From Chrysaora quinquecirrha (Eukaryota; Cnidaria; Scyphozoa; Semaeostomeae; Pelagiidae): a DNA stretch of 64,000 nucleotides. The position numbers and the translations under genes are program-made. The stretch spans positions 504,398 through 568,397 of the forward strand of contig JACTAT010000002.1 of NCBI GenBank assembly GCA_014526335.1, written 5' to 3'. Below are positions 1-12,993 of the stretch, piece after piece. Positions within the stretch are counted from its first letter, which is position 1, and each line of letters starts with the position of its first letter. The notes under the pieces are model-generated. The model was given only the letters and a program-made list of their open reading frames with translations, was not told the origin of the DNA and ran no database searches.

Positions 1-999
1 CAGCCATATGGCAATAGCTTAGCCAATTACACCGGAATCAAAATTTTGCCGACTTTGTTGAAAACGGCTGGTTTCAAACCTTTCTTACATTGGCGTAATC
101 TTGGGCCACTGTCCCTCCCCCATCTACAATAACCGCCACTGACAAAAGATCCATTCCTTATCGAAAAAGAGTATCTACTTCTGTGTAGCCTAACTTCCAA
201 AAACTAGGAGGTACGGCTCCTTTGGCTGCCTTGTGCTTTCAATGTCAATGACATGCTGACAGCATTGAGAAACAACGATTACAATATTGGAAAATCTATT
301 TCTGTGCGTGGTTGAGTGTCGTAACCTTTTAGAAAGTGCCTCAGATTACGCGAAAGCTTCCTGCAAAACCCAAGACTACCTCAGGGACTATCTCTGAGAC
401 TATCTGATCAATCCGCGACCAAATGGAAACGAGGCTTCATAGCTATTACATTTGATTAAAAATACTGATCAATTTGAGCAGTTTGATAGCGCAGCAAAAT
501 AAAGTAATCTCACTTGTTACGATCTGTTTGTTATTTTCACCTTCAAACCATGTTTCGTACGAAGGATGATTTCCGCACACATATCCAAATCATCGGGATG
601 CTGGAACGAGGTCACATCATAATGGCGCAGGAAACTGGAGAGAACGATCTTCTCTTCAAGCAAAGCAAATTTCTGGCCTAGAAAAGAACAAAATTTCGTT
701 TTAAATGAAGTCTTAGTCTTGAAATGAAGTTTTTTACAGCATAAAAATATTAGCAAGGGTGCAGGGGGCTGTCTCTGATGTAAGCTGACCTTCCAATTAC
801 TAGGTTTTCTTCAAATTATCTATAAAGTTGGACCCAATTTCCGCAAAAACAAGGGCAAACGCCTTATAATTGGTGCATAATCTTAATGCAAAATCTGCAA
901 TTTACAGTGGGTTTAGTAGCAAATTAAAGATGGGCAGCTGTGTTAAAAACTGCGAGGATATCCAAGAATAGGGCAGCCGGGATATAAAAGTTTCAATGC

Positions 1000-1240
1000 G
1001 GCGCTTGAAATAAAACGAAAAGCACTTCTTGAGGGCTTTGACTTTGAAACTTCGACTTTCAGAATCAAGAAAAAATCATGAAACCTCCAAATTTAGTCTA
1101 GGAACAAAGTTTTACTGTCTTAGCGTTTTTATCCTTGATTTTATGAGCGTTGAAAGTTCACAATTTAATAAGAGATTTGACCATTCAGGTTGTAAAGTTT
1201 CACCCCCAGTCACTTTTCACAGTCAAAGCCTTACATAGAA
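1000..1240. repeat. Repeat related to 63895-64000, in P450 copy A last intron
   Basis: GAGATTTGACC, GTTTCACCCCCAGTCACTTT and related motifs match the palindromic repeat at the right edge of the window. Confidence 0.4.
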
Positions 1241-1589
1241 TCAAGAACTTTGAATGCTCATAAAATCTATAGCACATTCGTTAGGACAGTGCATTGAGCA
1301 TTTGCAACTAGACTAAGTCTTAGATTCTTTATAAGATTTGAGCATCAAAAACTCAATTTCTTGAAGTTTTGAAATATTTCAACCCTGGTGGACTTTGGTT
1401 TAAAAAGATCTATTGCGAACACAACATTATTTACCCTAGTCTTGATATTCGACGTTCTGTAGAAGTTTTTGACGGATTTCAATAAACATCATTGCGCGCA
1501 AGAAACGGAAAATTCTAATAAATTAAATAAAATACAATTCAAAGTTGAACTGGGGGGATAGTGGAAAGTGGGGCAGGAAGGAATATGAA

Positions 1590-1745
1590 CGTACACTTCA
1601 GTGTATTTCTTATCATGGCGAACACTAGGGTAGATTTTGCCCAAAATGGCGTACCACAATAGATGCAGTTCGAACCCGGTCTGCATGACCAGAGGGCCAG
1701 CAAAGTTTCCACTGAGCTATAGAGCTTTAAAAAAATCACCGAGTA
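1590..1745 (-). repeat. tRNA-derived SINE-like sequence
   Basis: On the minus strand a box-A-like TAGCTCAGTGG is followed about 40 nt later by a box-B-like GGGTTCGAAC. It lies in the last intron of P450 copy A. The cloverleaf looks incomplete, so it is read as a SINE head rather than a tRNA gene. Confidence 0.5.
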
Positions 1746-2663
1746 CTGTAACTCTCAAAGTCGTTAAGCCCAAGACTCTCCTCCCGTTTGGCTTTTGGTG
1801 TTTCGGCTATGTTCAGCCTTCTTCAGCACCATAAATTTTTACATATAGTGTCACAAATAGCAAACACTAGGATATATTTTCCCGCAAGAAGCGAGTGAAA
1901 ATCAAGACGCTCCAGAATCACTAGAAAAGTGATCCAGAACGGGGCCTAATTAAACGAAATTCTTACCGATACAATTTCTCGGGCCGGCAGAAAACGGAAT
2001 GTACGCATATGGATGACGCTTTTTCATGTTCTCCGGCAAGAAGCGCTCCGGCTTGAAGTCATCCGGATCTTCCCAAAAGTCGGGATGGCGATGAACCATG
2101 AACGTAGCAATGCCAAACGTCGAACCAGAAGGGAGCACCATACCTTTACCTGAAAAGTCCAAACATGTTTTATAAGTCCTGTCGTGTGGTTTGGTATTTT
2201 TACAGCTTGCTTGTGCAAGCGAATTCACACGATTATAAGAAACTTAGCTCGAGGTCTAGTTCTAAAAGTTTCTTAACTTTCGACCTTATCAAGTAGATAA
2301 ATTTCCTTTTGATATTTTACGAAAAATTGAATTGTACCACACGTGTCGAATTTTCAAATGTATGCAAACAAGAAAAAGGGAAGAGAGATGAAAGAGTTAA
2401 AATGTCCGAAAACATGAAAACAATGAGTTGTTTTGTCATGATTCACCAGTTAGAAACGGAGTTTGACGACTGGTTGTAAGGCCGAGACGACTGGTGAATG
2501 GTATGGCATCCAACCCTCTAAGCTAGAGGACGGAAATTGAACAAATTAAAATGGAGTTTGAATATCATATTAAGATAGCACAACACAGCAAGACTGACTC
2601 GCTCAAACAATCTTAGTTTGTCGATATGCCTTACAAGAACAAGCGTGTCTCGTTGCTAATTAG

Positions 2664-2911
2664 GCCCTAGCCAAAAGATCAAACATTGTTTGTCAAAAAT
2701 TAAGAATTAGCAAACGAAGCAATGTTTAAGCGTTTGGCCACGTCAAAAAACATTGCTTGATAAGCAGAGATTAGCAGAATTCGTTGCGCGATGTTTTTGA
2801 AACAATGGTTAACAAGGATTGTCTTGTGACGTTGGCAAATAGTAAAAACATTTTGCTTGTCAAATAAGTATCAAATGTTTGACAAACAATGTTTCATCGT
2901 TTGGCCAGGGC
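2664..2911. repeat. Foldback element (MITE-like), CAAACATTGTT family
   Basis: The ends are inverted: GCCCTAGCCAAAAGATCAAA at the left matches the complement of the right end around TTTGGCCAGGGC, with CAAACAATGTTT motifs near both. It is an intronic insertion in copy A. A relative lies at 34427-34706. Confidence 0.65.
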
Positions 2912-3524
2912 TTTTATGTCTTATCTAGTCTGATGATGCAGATTCGAAGAGTATCAATAGATACAAACCTAGCTCAATGTTCTCATGAATGCCACGTGCA
3001 AACAGCGGCACGGGTGGGTACAAGCGAAGACTCTCCTGAAAGAAACGAGCTGAGTCAAATTCAAAATAAAGGTGGCAGTTATACGAGCAATAACTCCAAT
3101 GAAAATATAACGATAGACAACTTGAGCCATAAACGGACATAGCTTGCAAAAAACTTAAAGGTTTAACCAAGCCATGTTAAATTTCCATCAATCAAATCAA
3201 TCCAATTCTTTTGATTAACCAATCAGAATGCAACATCTCCTGAAATGGTCTAGTCCCAAATTCTAGCAAAATTGCGGAGTTAGATCTAGTTTATTCTGTA
3301 ATCCTGCTTTGATCAGAAATAAATGGGCAGCAAATTTCATAATATATACACAGTACCTTCAAAACGCAAGTGACATATTCTAGATCTTTCGACAGTTCGA
3401 GGAGACTTTTATCACCTCTGTTGCCTATGTGAAATGAAGAGAAGAAAATGAAAGAAACTCAAAGTCAACTTACATAGAAAGAGGAATAAAGCAAAGTAAA
3501 CAACAAGATAAAGGCAAAATTAGT

Positions 3525-3795
3525 AAAGAAAAGCAAAGTAAAGTAAAGTAAAGTAAAGTAAAGTAAAGTAAAGAAAAAGTATAGTAAAATAAAGGAAAAG
3601 TATAGCAAAGTAGAGTAACGTAAAAGAAAAGTAAAGTAAGGCAAAATAAAGTTAAGTAAATTAAAGAAAAGAAAAGTTAAGTAAAGAAAAGTAAAGTAAA
3701 GTAACATTAGGTATAGTTAAGTAAAGTAAAGTAAAGTAAAGTAAAGTAAAGTAAAATAAAGTAAAGTAAAGTAACGTAAAGCAAAGTGAAATAAA
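3525..3795. repeat. AAAGT pentanucleotide microsatellite, P450 copy A
   Basis: Degenerate (AAAGT)n between exons 10 and 11. The same intron of copy B carries a longer array, so the repeat predates the duplication. Confidence 0.9.
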
Positions 3796-4129
3796 GCAAA
3801 GTTATCAAAGAAAGCAATGAAATATTTGGGTTTTAAGTGACTCACTCCAAACTTTATCACATTCTTCTTGTGCCTTCTTCATTACTTCTGGGTGTCTTCC
3901 AAGAAGGTAGATTGACCAAAAAATCCCAGCTGCTGTTGTATCATGACCCTTCAAAAAGAACATTATTCAATAAGCAATAGCCATAATTCAATACGCAATA
4001 TTCAATACGCAATATTCAATAATCAATACCCCGCTGTATTCCGTAAACTGATTAGTTTTAGAAACTGAATACCAATCCAGGTTCACTTCTGATTGAAATA
4101 TCCAATGTACCTGCCTTGGGATTAAAAAA

Positions 4130-4330
4130 TTCTTAATAAGCCCCCATCATCAAATCAGCCCCCACCCCCAACGCCAATTTGTTATATTCTTCTTCATTCT
4201 CTCGAGTTTCGACAAAGTCAACAATTCTGTTGGACATTCCTCAGTTGTAAATGAAAGGAAAATCAAATGCATTCCATGGAACTCCTTATAAGCCCCCTCG
4301 GCCCCCTCGGATAAGCAACGCTTGTATTAG
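4130..4330. repeat. ATAAGCCCCC-type repeat fragment
   Basis: Clusters of AAGCCCCC motifs in the intron between exons 9 and 10 of copy A. The equivalent intron of copy B has the same at about 32390-32600, so the insertion predates the duplication. Confidence 0.5.
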
Positions 4331-7171
4331 CCGCTATCAAACGTTATTAAGCCCATCCGCTTATAACGTGACCCAGACCAGGCACAGACCGTATAATAAT
4401 AATAAGCGGAGTATGAGTGCAATAAGATTTTCTTGACTTTATTATTATTTGAAATTGTACTACGAACATCTTTGACACAACATTAACACTATTCGGACTC
4501 AAATAAAGTGATTGATTTGGTTTTCTTCAATTTCCCATCCCATATTTGTTGAAATCATACCCATGTTCAGGGACATAAACTCACCCATATTTGCGGGACA
4601 CACTCGTACCAAAATTATATTAAGTACCCCACCTCCTTGCATTTTAAAAACAATTTTAAATGTCTTTTACCTCAAACATAAAAGTATCCACTTCTTCTCT
4701 CAATCCTTCCATATCTATTTCACCACTTTCAAAGCTTTCCATCAAAATATCCAAAAATGAAAGTCTTTTCTTGGTTAAAGGCTTCTCCGGCTTTTCCTTC
4801 ATTTTCCTTGTCCTGACTCTTTCTTTGATGACCTGAAAAATGAAGTATAATGCTTCAAAACAGATAGAAAAGGTCGACATCTGTGGCCGTCCAAAGATGG
4901 ATAGGAACGGGTAGACACAGATTCAGTAAAGCCCATGGAGAGAGTTTCATACGCTTGTCATCCAAATGAATGCAGAGGGAATAGGTTCAAAAGAATGTGA
5001 CGAAGACAAGCAGAGGAAGGCAAGAAATAACATTCATTGACAGCCTCAATAGGTACACCACCAACAACAAGGATCCCAATGCGAGCTGATTGAAAACAGA
5101 CAAACATGACATCTGAAGAATGAAGACTAACCACGGTATGAAACGATGGCACAAATGAACAGTGTGACATACACTAAAGTATATGAATACAATATGACAA
5201 ATCTTATCTTAGCGGTATACCATCCCAGTCTAACTCTTTCCTCACGACATGACCAAGCCTCATGATTCCTGTTGCTTTTGCCTGCAATAACAGAGACCTG
5301 AGCTGGCGACTCTCGTCACTCTTCATGGCGAGCTTGACTTTGGTTGGACTTGAACACAATCATAGATTGTGAATCAGACTCCCTCACCACTTAAGCCTGT
5401 TTCACGTGGGCTGTCGTGCCGTGCCGTGCCGCACCAACAGAAATTGGGTTCGACTGTGGTTCGACTCGGTATGCATTTATTTCATACGGCATTTTGTTAA
5501 TTCTTGCCGTACCACAAAAAGCATGTTAAAACCATTGAATTTTACGATTCTCCGCACATTCAAGAGAACAGTACGACATGGCCTGACTGCTCTTCGTTTC
5601 GCACTGTACGTCGCTCTCAGTTGACCTAGAAAAGAAGCTTTTGTCACCGCGTACGCCTCATTCGAATCGAGTGTGAAATTGGTTTCACGTTTCATACAAG
5701 TCACGCTGCGCCCACCCCAACCTCGTCGCCAGGGTGAATAGGTCTCTATGTGAAACTCCGCTGTCCATATTCGACTCTGGTATCGGTCTTGTCTATTTGC
5801 AATTTGATTGGCTGTTCAAACAATAGAAATTTTATGTGACGTCAGAGTTTCTTCAAAATTTCACACCAAAATTGTCCGAAAACTATGTGAAAAACATCTA
5901 TAAAAACCAAAAAATGATGCTGCATGAGATATTGTATCTTGCCTTACAGTTATAAATGAAATTCTTTGCGTTTCCTTTCTAAGAACATCTGCTTTCAGAA
6001 TCTTTATCATGTTTTGATGCATAGGCCAAATTTGCCAGTATTTTGGCAGATTTTTGTGGCCGGTACCAGGGCCTAAATCGATTTGACGGTTGAGATTCGA
6101 GGAAATTCGATCTGGGGCCTGGGGACGAAGTTGGCTCACAACAACGTCAATGCAATTCAGAAGGAGAGAAAAATAGAATAGAGACTAGAAATGAAAGTTA
6201 ATAAAAAGTAAAATGAAATTCACCTTCAACGTGAAATCATGCAAAATTTTCACTGCTTTATTGTGTTGTTTGCCATTTTCGTTAAGTTATAGATGAAATC
6301 TGGCCACAGATATGCTCTTACTTGACGTTGTTGAATCAGACCACTTATGCTAAAATGAAAAGTTACCCAATTATTGTAATCTACGCATTTGTAAGCAAGA
6401 AAGCAAATTGGTTTGTTACGGTAGGCCAGGGTTCCGACAGCTATACAGCTGATGTTATATCTGACCTGAATCTTCAAGAGTTTTTTTTAGTGGCAGTTCT
6501 ATACAAAATGTGCAGTTCTAAAAATTTTTGTGCAGTTCTTAAAGATCAATAATGCACCTAAGAAATTGTTATGTTAAGTAAAACGGCATGGTCTGGTAAC
6601 AATAATTTGCATATTATTTGCGTTTGAGTCGTAAAATGACTATCAGAGGGATTCTAGAAGTATGAAATTAAAAAAATTTCCCATGCACTCCTAAACGAGT
6701 GGGTTTTGTCATATTTACGTCACCTTGAGCAAATTGTATTCTACCTTCTACACTTCCCTCCCAGTCAAGAGGGCTTGCCAGCATTTCTGGACAATGGTAC
6801 GGTAGCTATTTACGCTGCTCCAGAGAATGAACAGTACTGTAGTCCGTTTGAAGATATGAAATCTTGATGTTAAAGATAAAAGCACCCTTCCTTCGGTAAA
6901 CGCCTTCTCCCCTTACCAGCTATGCTGGCTTATAACGATAGTGCGCAGCTCTAAAATTTTCTTTAAAAACCCTGGAATCTTCGCAGTTTGGGCTTCCTTA
7001 GCTCAAGAACAAATGGCCCCCCACCAAAAGAGGACCCCGAAAATTTCGTATTGTGTGCTTTCTGGCCATATTGTGCTAAAGGCTCACTAAGGCCATCCAA
7101 GAAACCCTTATGGAGTACAAAACTCATCAGTGCCTTAAGCCTGGCTTCCGAGCTTCCGATAGCCAGCTGAG

Positions 7172-7321
7172 TGCTATTCTGATCGAGGGGGGCATTTCAC
7201 TCTGCAAAAGGCGTACGAGACTTCCATTAAAACAAAAGGACTTTCAAGGGACTTCCGACAAAACAATAGGACTTTCAGGTGTACGAGATTCTCAAAGAGT
7301 GAATTGCCCCTCCATTCTGAT
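7172..7321. repeat. Foldback element, GGGGCATTTCACTC family
   Basis: Left GAGGGGGGCATTTCACTC and right GAGTGAATTGCCCCTC are inverted copies. Internal ACGAGA and GGACTTTC motifs are repeated. Relatives occur at 24500-24605 and 33480-33755. Confidence 0.6.
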
Positions 7322-7639
7322 TTCAGTGAAGTTTCGGGATTTTTGTTTTCTAGCTGTCGTTAAAATGCCACTTCCACTGTCAATCTCTGTCACCGAGTTT
7401 TATCAAAATAAGAGTTTAACAGAAACCTTTCCCCATGTGTGTGTGACATGCTTGTTTCCTATCTCTCCGGTGTATTTTGTAGTCAATAGCCTGTCGGTGA
7501 CTGACCCTGAGCGAGACAGACCTTTTTCTATTTCAGTGACACCCAGCAACACCAAGTTGTCATGGAAAAGCAACAACTGTCATGGAAAAGCAACAACTGT
7601 CACTTCCAGTGGCTTATTGGAAACCAAGCTTTAGCCAGT

Positions 7640-8165
7640 TAGTTACATCAATTTTTTTTAATTTATGCTGTCTCCATCTTATTGAATTTTATTGAAAAGC
7701 TTTTAAAGAAATCATTCTTTAGGATCGGCAGTGTGTACCAGTCCCGTAGTGGAAAATTTTATCATGTCAATGATTGAGTTACTGTCTGCTCTTCGACTTG
7801 CTGTATAACCAACAATCTGCGGTTCGTCTGGAATTGTTTGAAGAAACAAATCAATTCTTTCTTGAAAAAATCAATACTTTCTCCAGTAATATTTCTTACT
7901 ATTTTCGGAAGAACATTAAAAAGTTTAGAACCATGGATCGCGAAACTAGCTTCTTTATGCCGTTGAATAGTTCTGGACTGACCACGGACCATTTCCACTT
8001 TACACTTTCTTCCATGTCGTACGTGTTGATACCATTGAATAGAATCGTTCACGTTCGGCACAATATTCTCGATTATTTTCCAAACATATATGATTCTTTA
8101 TCTCCATTAAACGAATCGCAAGTGTCTCAGCTATGACTCTGTTCAGGGTCTCCATTCAGCGACGC
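7640..8165 (-). mobile_element. LINE 3'-end fragment (C-terminus of a non-LTR ORF2)
   Basis: The minus-strand reading between 8061 and 7762 resembles the conserved C-terminal tail of cnidarian LINE ORF2 proteins (ASFAIHGSKLFNVLPKIVRN, then a run like ITGESIDFFKKEL). No endonuclease or polymerase motifs are present. It lies in an intron of P450 copy A as a 5'-truncated insertion. Confidence 0.65.
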
Positions 8166-8920
8166 ACCCTCTGCCTAATAACACTAGGTAGGTTAACCAT
8201 CGTATAGAAAACGTTCGAACTCCTACTGAATGAAGGAATACGAACAAGGCAAAACACACCTTAATACAGCTTTTGTATATTCCGTATCTGAATCAACCTG
8301 GGCACCACAGTTGACTCCCATTGCAGTTTCTTAAAAGATACAAGACACAAACATATTAAAACACACATAAAAACACAAAGAAACAACGCAACACATTGAT
8401 ATTATTATACTAGGGCTTTTAGGAAGCTAGATGCTAGCAGAGGCGGACTGACAGCGAATCTCAAGAGTTGCTATTTCCAGTAAAAGGGGCCTGTTTTCAC
8501 TATAGCAATTTTTCTTGTTAGTTGCTTCTAGCGAGCTCCTCTGTAAAAAATTAATTTAAGGCAAGGGCTACTGTATGTTAATACTTCTTTTCTTATTTGC
8601 AATATTTCAATGGCAAAATCGTGTCCCTTTTATACATATTTTCGCATTTCTATATTTTCTTGCTTCCATATTTTTGTGCGCATATGCTGATTATCTTTTT
8701 ATTTTACTTCTTTCCAATTATCTGCATTGAGAAACAATTTCTGTTATTTCCAACTGTTCCCAGACTGCGCAAACCAATCCAAATCTCTTCAAAATCCCAA
8801 GAAATCGAAGAGATTTGCTCAAAAAACAGCAGAAACAGTTTGTTAAAGACCGTCTGTCTAACAAGAAGGCCCGGGTTGCAATCGCAACCTAGCATCCCTG
8901 CCAGTCCGCCCCTGGATGCT

Positions 8921-9063
8921 AGACTTATTACATTCGTCGTAGTCTACGCTCCTCCACACTACACCACCCCGCTCCACTCTGAGGAAAGAGCTGTATGTTG
9001 TTGTAGTTGTTAGAAGCTGTTTCCGAAAGAGTGGGAGGAAGGTAATAAGTCTTGCTAGATGCT
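8921..9063. repeat. Foldback element, CTAGACTTATTAC family
   Basis: Left CTAGACTTATTACATTCG and right GGTAATAAGTCTTGCTAG are inverted. Related elements lie at 29333-29552 and 47464-47595. Confidence 0.55.
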
Positions 9064-9359
9064 AGGGACGAGGCTAGGGATATATGGATAGGTGGACATC
9101 AAGATAGCAGAAAAAACTTACCGCAGATAATGTCAAGTGTGCAGTTTGTTGCGTATGGACAAATGTTGAAGGTTTCGCCAGATTTGGCTAAAGGCTGTAA
9201 ACACAAAATTTCATGTTAACTTTCTGAAAGATTACACTGTCAGCTGAATTAAAACTCAGCCCGAGCTGAACTAAGCACTTTCGGCAAAGACGACAAAAAC
9301 CCCGCGGGTCAAAACAACAACCTAGCCTTAAACATTATTCTTGCATACGACAACACTTG

Positions 9360-9756
9360 ATTGATATCTCAAACTGGTCAGAAAATTACAACAAGGATTG
9401 TTTTCAAATAACTGGCAAAGCAAGGTCTTTGTTCGAAGTTTTGGAATCTGTTCCGGTGAAACCAAAAGGTGGTTTGTGTGTGGACAGAAGGAGTTCGTTT
9501 TCTCACTTGGACTTCAAATAATTCTATTCGCCTTCTCACTGTATCCCGCAAGCTGATTGGTGCTTAAAACACAATACCAATTCAGCTTTTCATTCTTTCT
9601 GATTGGTGCATTTCGATCTGCATCTGGGTATATATATTCCACGTGGTCTGTTTCTGACGTTTATACTACGATGAGTGTCAGACGAAAAAAGCTATTAAGA
9701 ATGTCCAGATATGCTTCCGCTGTTTCTCGCAATTTTGAAACTTTGTACCACTCCTA
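9360..9756. repeat. Dispersed repeat shared with 14440-14700, 34260-34920 and 57090-57415
   Basis: Shared blocks include GAGTTCGTTTTCTCACTTGG, AGCTGATTGGTG and TCTGTTTCTGACGTT followed by GAGTGTCAGACGAAAAAA. At least four copies lie in this window. No coding capacity was seen. Confidence 0.6.
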
Positions 9757-10107
9757 GGGTTGGGGGGTAGCTCCCGTAAGTATGGGTACGGGATGTGCCA
9801 TTTTGAGGTACCTTTTTAAGGGTGGAAAATAAATTTTGGGGTATTAGTTTACCTGAAATTGCAAACTTGGGGGTATCATTTTTGCTCTGATGGTCAATTT
9901 TGATAAAGTCACTATAACTGGCAAATAAATTTCAGCTGTATAATTCTAAAAAAAGGTTTTTTGGATATTATGATGCATTATATTCATATTGCTTTGTGAA
10001 CTTTGGGGTACACTTTTTAAAAGTTCATAAATTTCGGGGTAAAATTTTTATTACGAAAATGGCACACCCCGTCACTGATCTATTGAAGCTACCCCCCCCC
10101 CCCAGGG
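9757..10107. repeat. Foldback element with poly-G/poly-C ends
   Basis: Left GGGGGGTAGCTCCCGTAAGT, then ACGGGATGTGCCATTTT. The right side has AAAATGGCACACCCCGT, then GAAGCTACCCCCCC. A related half-element ends near 45080. Confidence 0.65.
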
Positions 10108-10897
10108 CACCACTCAAAAAATGGCAAAGAATATTATGTTGTATTAGACGAAGACACTAGTGCTCAAATATAAACAAAACATAAACATGCCTTCAGTGTT
10201 TTGACAAGGATATCAGACTGCTCTTTGAAAACTTCAGCAAAGTCGTCGAGAATGCCATAATGAAAGGCAGGAGTAAGAAGGCGTCTTCTTGTCTTCCACT
10301 TGCTACCATCACTAAAATTATCATCATCATAAAAATTAAATGACATTAAAAAGAAAGATCTATTACATTTATATCGTTAACCACTGATGAGAGACGAACA
10401 ACAGTATCACCTACGATACAATGTAAATATATTCGGACTTATCAAGGCTATTTCTGACACCGTATTAGACATGATAGTCACCACTTATCATGACAAGCCT
10501 TTGATATTTAGTTGGGCAACGTTTTGGGAGAGATCCGTCTCCCATCATCGGGCAATTGGAAATGTGGTTTCTTTCCTATTTATTGCAAAGGTCGGATCGA
10601 AAGGTGTGAAATTAACCGGACCTGCGAGGAAGCTTGGGAATTTTTGGCGCTCAATTTCTAAGATTTGTGGGGCCAAAATTTTTGATGTTATTCAACCAGA
10701 TCTCTGGGGTTGAGTAAGATACCTGATTGATACAAGGAGTTGATAGAACTGAATGAATGCTTTCTCCTACGATCAATGTTTGGCCTATCCACAGTAGTGC
10801 GTATCCACCACTCAGTGTGTGCATTTAAAGTTAAAGAAATACTTAGAGCCTTAGAGCAAGGAACAAATAGGAGCAAAGAGATAATGCACAAACAAAC

Positions 10898-10910
10898 CTC
10901 AACAGTAGAC
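10898..10910 (-). CDS. 13-nt coding microexon of P450 copy A
   Basis: Exon 3 ends in phase 1 (…GGA ACA G) and exon 5 begins T GAT, so the conserved CYP4 segment G-L-L-L-S before DGSKWK is missing from both. On the minus strand, GTCTACTGTTGAG lies between a TTTCTAG acceptor and a GTTTGT donor and restores exactly G-L-L-L-S. The same arrangement exists in copy B. Confidence 0.88.
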
Positions 10911-11154
10911 CTAGAAAAGATTATAAAACAACTTTAATACACGTAATGATATCAATGGTAAAACATGCCATGCGAGACTTGAGCTAGCTGTAAATGATTT
11001 AACAATAATATAAAGGAAGATAATTTACCTGTTCCAAGCCATGGCCATAAAAATGAATATTCATATGACTTGGAGATTGTTCTTGTGTTATTGAGAAGAA
11101 TCTAGAAACAAGATTGTGTATTGCCTTTAGACAGATGCAAGTGCAGCTGCCCTC

Positions 11155-11880
11155 TGCAATTATGAGTGCCGCTCTCTAATGAGCAAACCCTTTCTAGTGA
11201 GTGACCCTTCTCTATTGAGCAAACCCTCTCCAATGAGCAAACCCCCTCCAACTAGTGACCCCTCTCTTATAAGCAAACCCTCTCTAATGGGTGCAAGTCT
11301 CTAATGAGCAAACCCTCTGAGTGCCCCTCTGTAATGAGCAAACCCCTTCCAATGAGTTACCCCTCTCTAATAAGCAAACCCTTGCTAATTAGTGCCAGTC
11401 TCTAATGAGCAGAACCTCTCCAGTGAGTGACCACTCTCTAATGAGCAAACCCTCTCTAATGAATGCCCCTGAATGGGCAAACCCTCTCTAATGAGCACCA
11501 ATCTCTAATAAAATAACCCTCTCTAATGAGCTGCCCCTCACTAATGAACTACCCATCTCTAATGAGCAACCCCTCTCTATTTAGCTAGCCCTCTCTAATG
11601 AGTAAACCCTCTCTAATGAGTGCCAATCTCTAATGAGCTAACTCTCTCTAATGAGCTACCCCTCTCTAATGACCAACCCCTCTCCAGTGAGCAAACCTTC
11701 TCTAATAAGTGCCCCTGAATGAGCAAACCTTCTCTAATGAGTGCCAATATCTAATGAGCTAATCTTCTCTAATGAGCTACCCCTCTCTAATGAAATACCC
11801 TCTCTAATGAGCAACCCCTCTCTAATGAGCAACACCTCTCTAATTAGCTACCCCTCTCTAATCTGCTACCCCTCTCTGAG
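11155..11880. repeat. CTCTCTAATGAGCAAACC minisatellite, P450 copy A
   Basis: About 18-bp degenerate units in the intron between exons 2 and 3. The same intron of copy B has about twice the length (37625-39030), so the array predates the duplication and then changed length. Confidence 0.9.
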
Positions 11881-12601
11881 ATCAAAAATCACATGACATC
11901 CCTTTAAGCACTCATAAGAGATTATTTACCACCTGAGGTAGGGCCTACAGTGGGCAATACTCTACCAGCAAGGCTAATTTCTTGAACTAGTAATAAAAGG
12001 CATGACAGTGCTGTATAGAGTTCTAACATTAGAAGGAGCAAAAGAGGGTGGTCAAGAAGAATTGGACATGGCAAGAAGAAAAAGGCAGCCTAAGGCATTG
12101 TAATGTCCGATTTGGGCTATATACAAAGCTTACATAGTATCATCAATGATTTTGGAGCTGCTTCGTAATGCCCCTCTATGGCTATGACACTGACAGCTAG
12201 TAATTACAATATGTAAAACTGACGGCTAGTAATTTCAATAAATGTTTGCCTTTCCATAAAACTTGCACTTAGCATAATTTCCCTTATTTCCCACAGGATG
12301 GGCAAGGTGAGACAATGTTTTGGCTTTGGTCAGGGGGGAGGGCACACATGAGGGCCACTTCTTTGCTGCCCCGACTCATTCTGGCCTCAGAGCTAAAATC
12401 ATTAATGTCTTAAATCCTGCTACAGATATCAAAACAGGTTACTGAAAATGAAAACAGAATTACCTCAGCATGATTTGGATTTCCAGTTAGAAAAAAAGGA
12501 TGTGGGCCAAGAAAAAGAAGCACTTCTCTGTTACATTTCATCAACCAATCCCTAATCCAGATCAGCACCTCTATGGCAAAGACAAATTTTAAGTAAAGCT
12601 A

Positions 12602-12993
12602 TAGAGTAACCAAGTAATGACATCACAAAATCTATTTTTAGAATTTCGAGATTTGCTCTTCAGTTTTTAAGAGCATCAAAAATAATGCCTAAATGTGCAA
12701 AATCAGTCAAATATATCAAACATTGGCTGAGATAAGGCCATTCCGAGAAATACATTTCAATAGGAAATCACTGTATTTTGCGCCTTGTTCAAAACATTAT
12801 GAACAGAAGCAAAAATACAGTGATTTCCTATTGAAATGTATTTCTTTGGATGGCCATATCTAAGTCAATGTTTGACATATTTAACTGATTGTTGCAAGAA
12901 TAAGCATTATTTTTTATGCTCTTTCATAAAATGACAAGCAAATTTCGAAATTCTAAAAATAGATTTTTGATGACGTCACACTTGGGTACTCTA
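12602..12993. repeat. Foldback MITE, about 390 bp
   Basis: Near-palindromic over its whole length. The ends TAGAGTAACCAAGT and ACTTGGGTACTCTA are inverted, and CAGTGATTTCCTATTGAAAT in the right half mirrors the left half. It lies in intron 1 of copy A. Confidence 0.75.

Noticed and set aside
3465..3707. Leu/Phe/Tyr-rich open frame
   Set aside because: Translation of the AAAGT microsatellite; the same artefact occurs at 31174-31554.
4958..5170. Extra P450 exon between exons 8 and 9
   Set aside because: The 70-codon frame has no P450 similarity, and exons 8 and 9 already join in phase.
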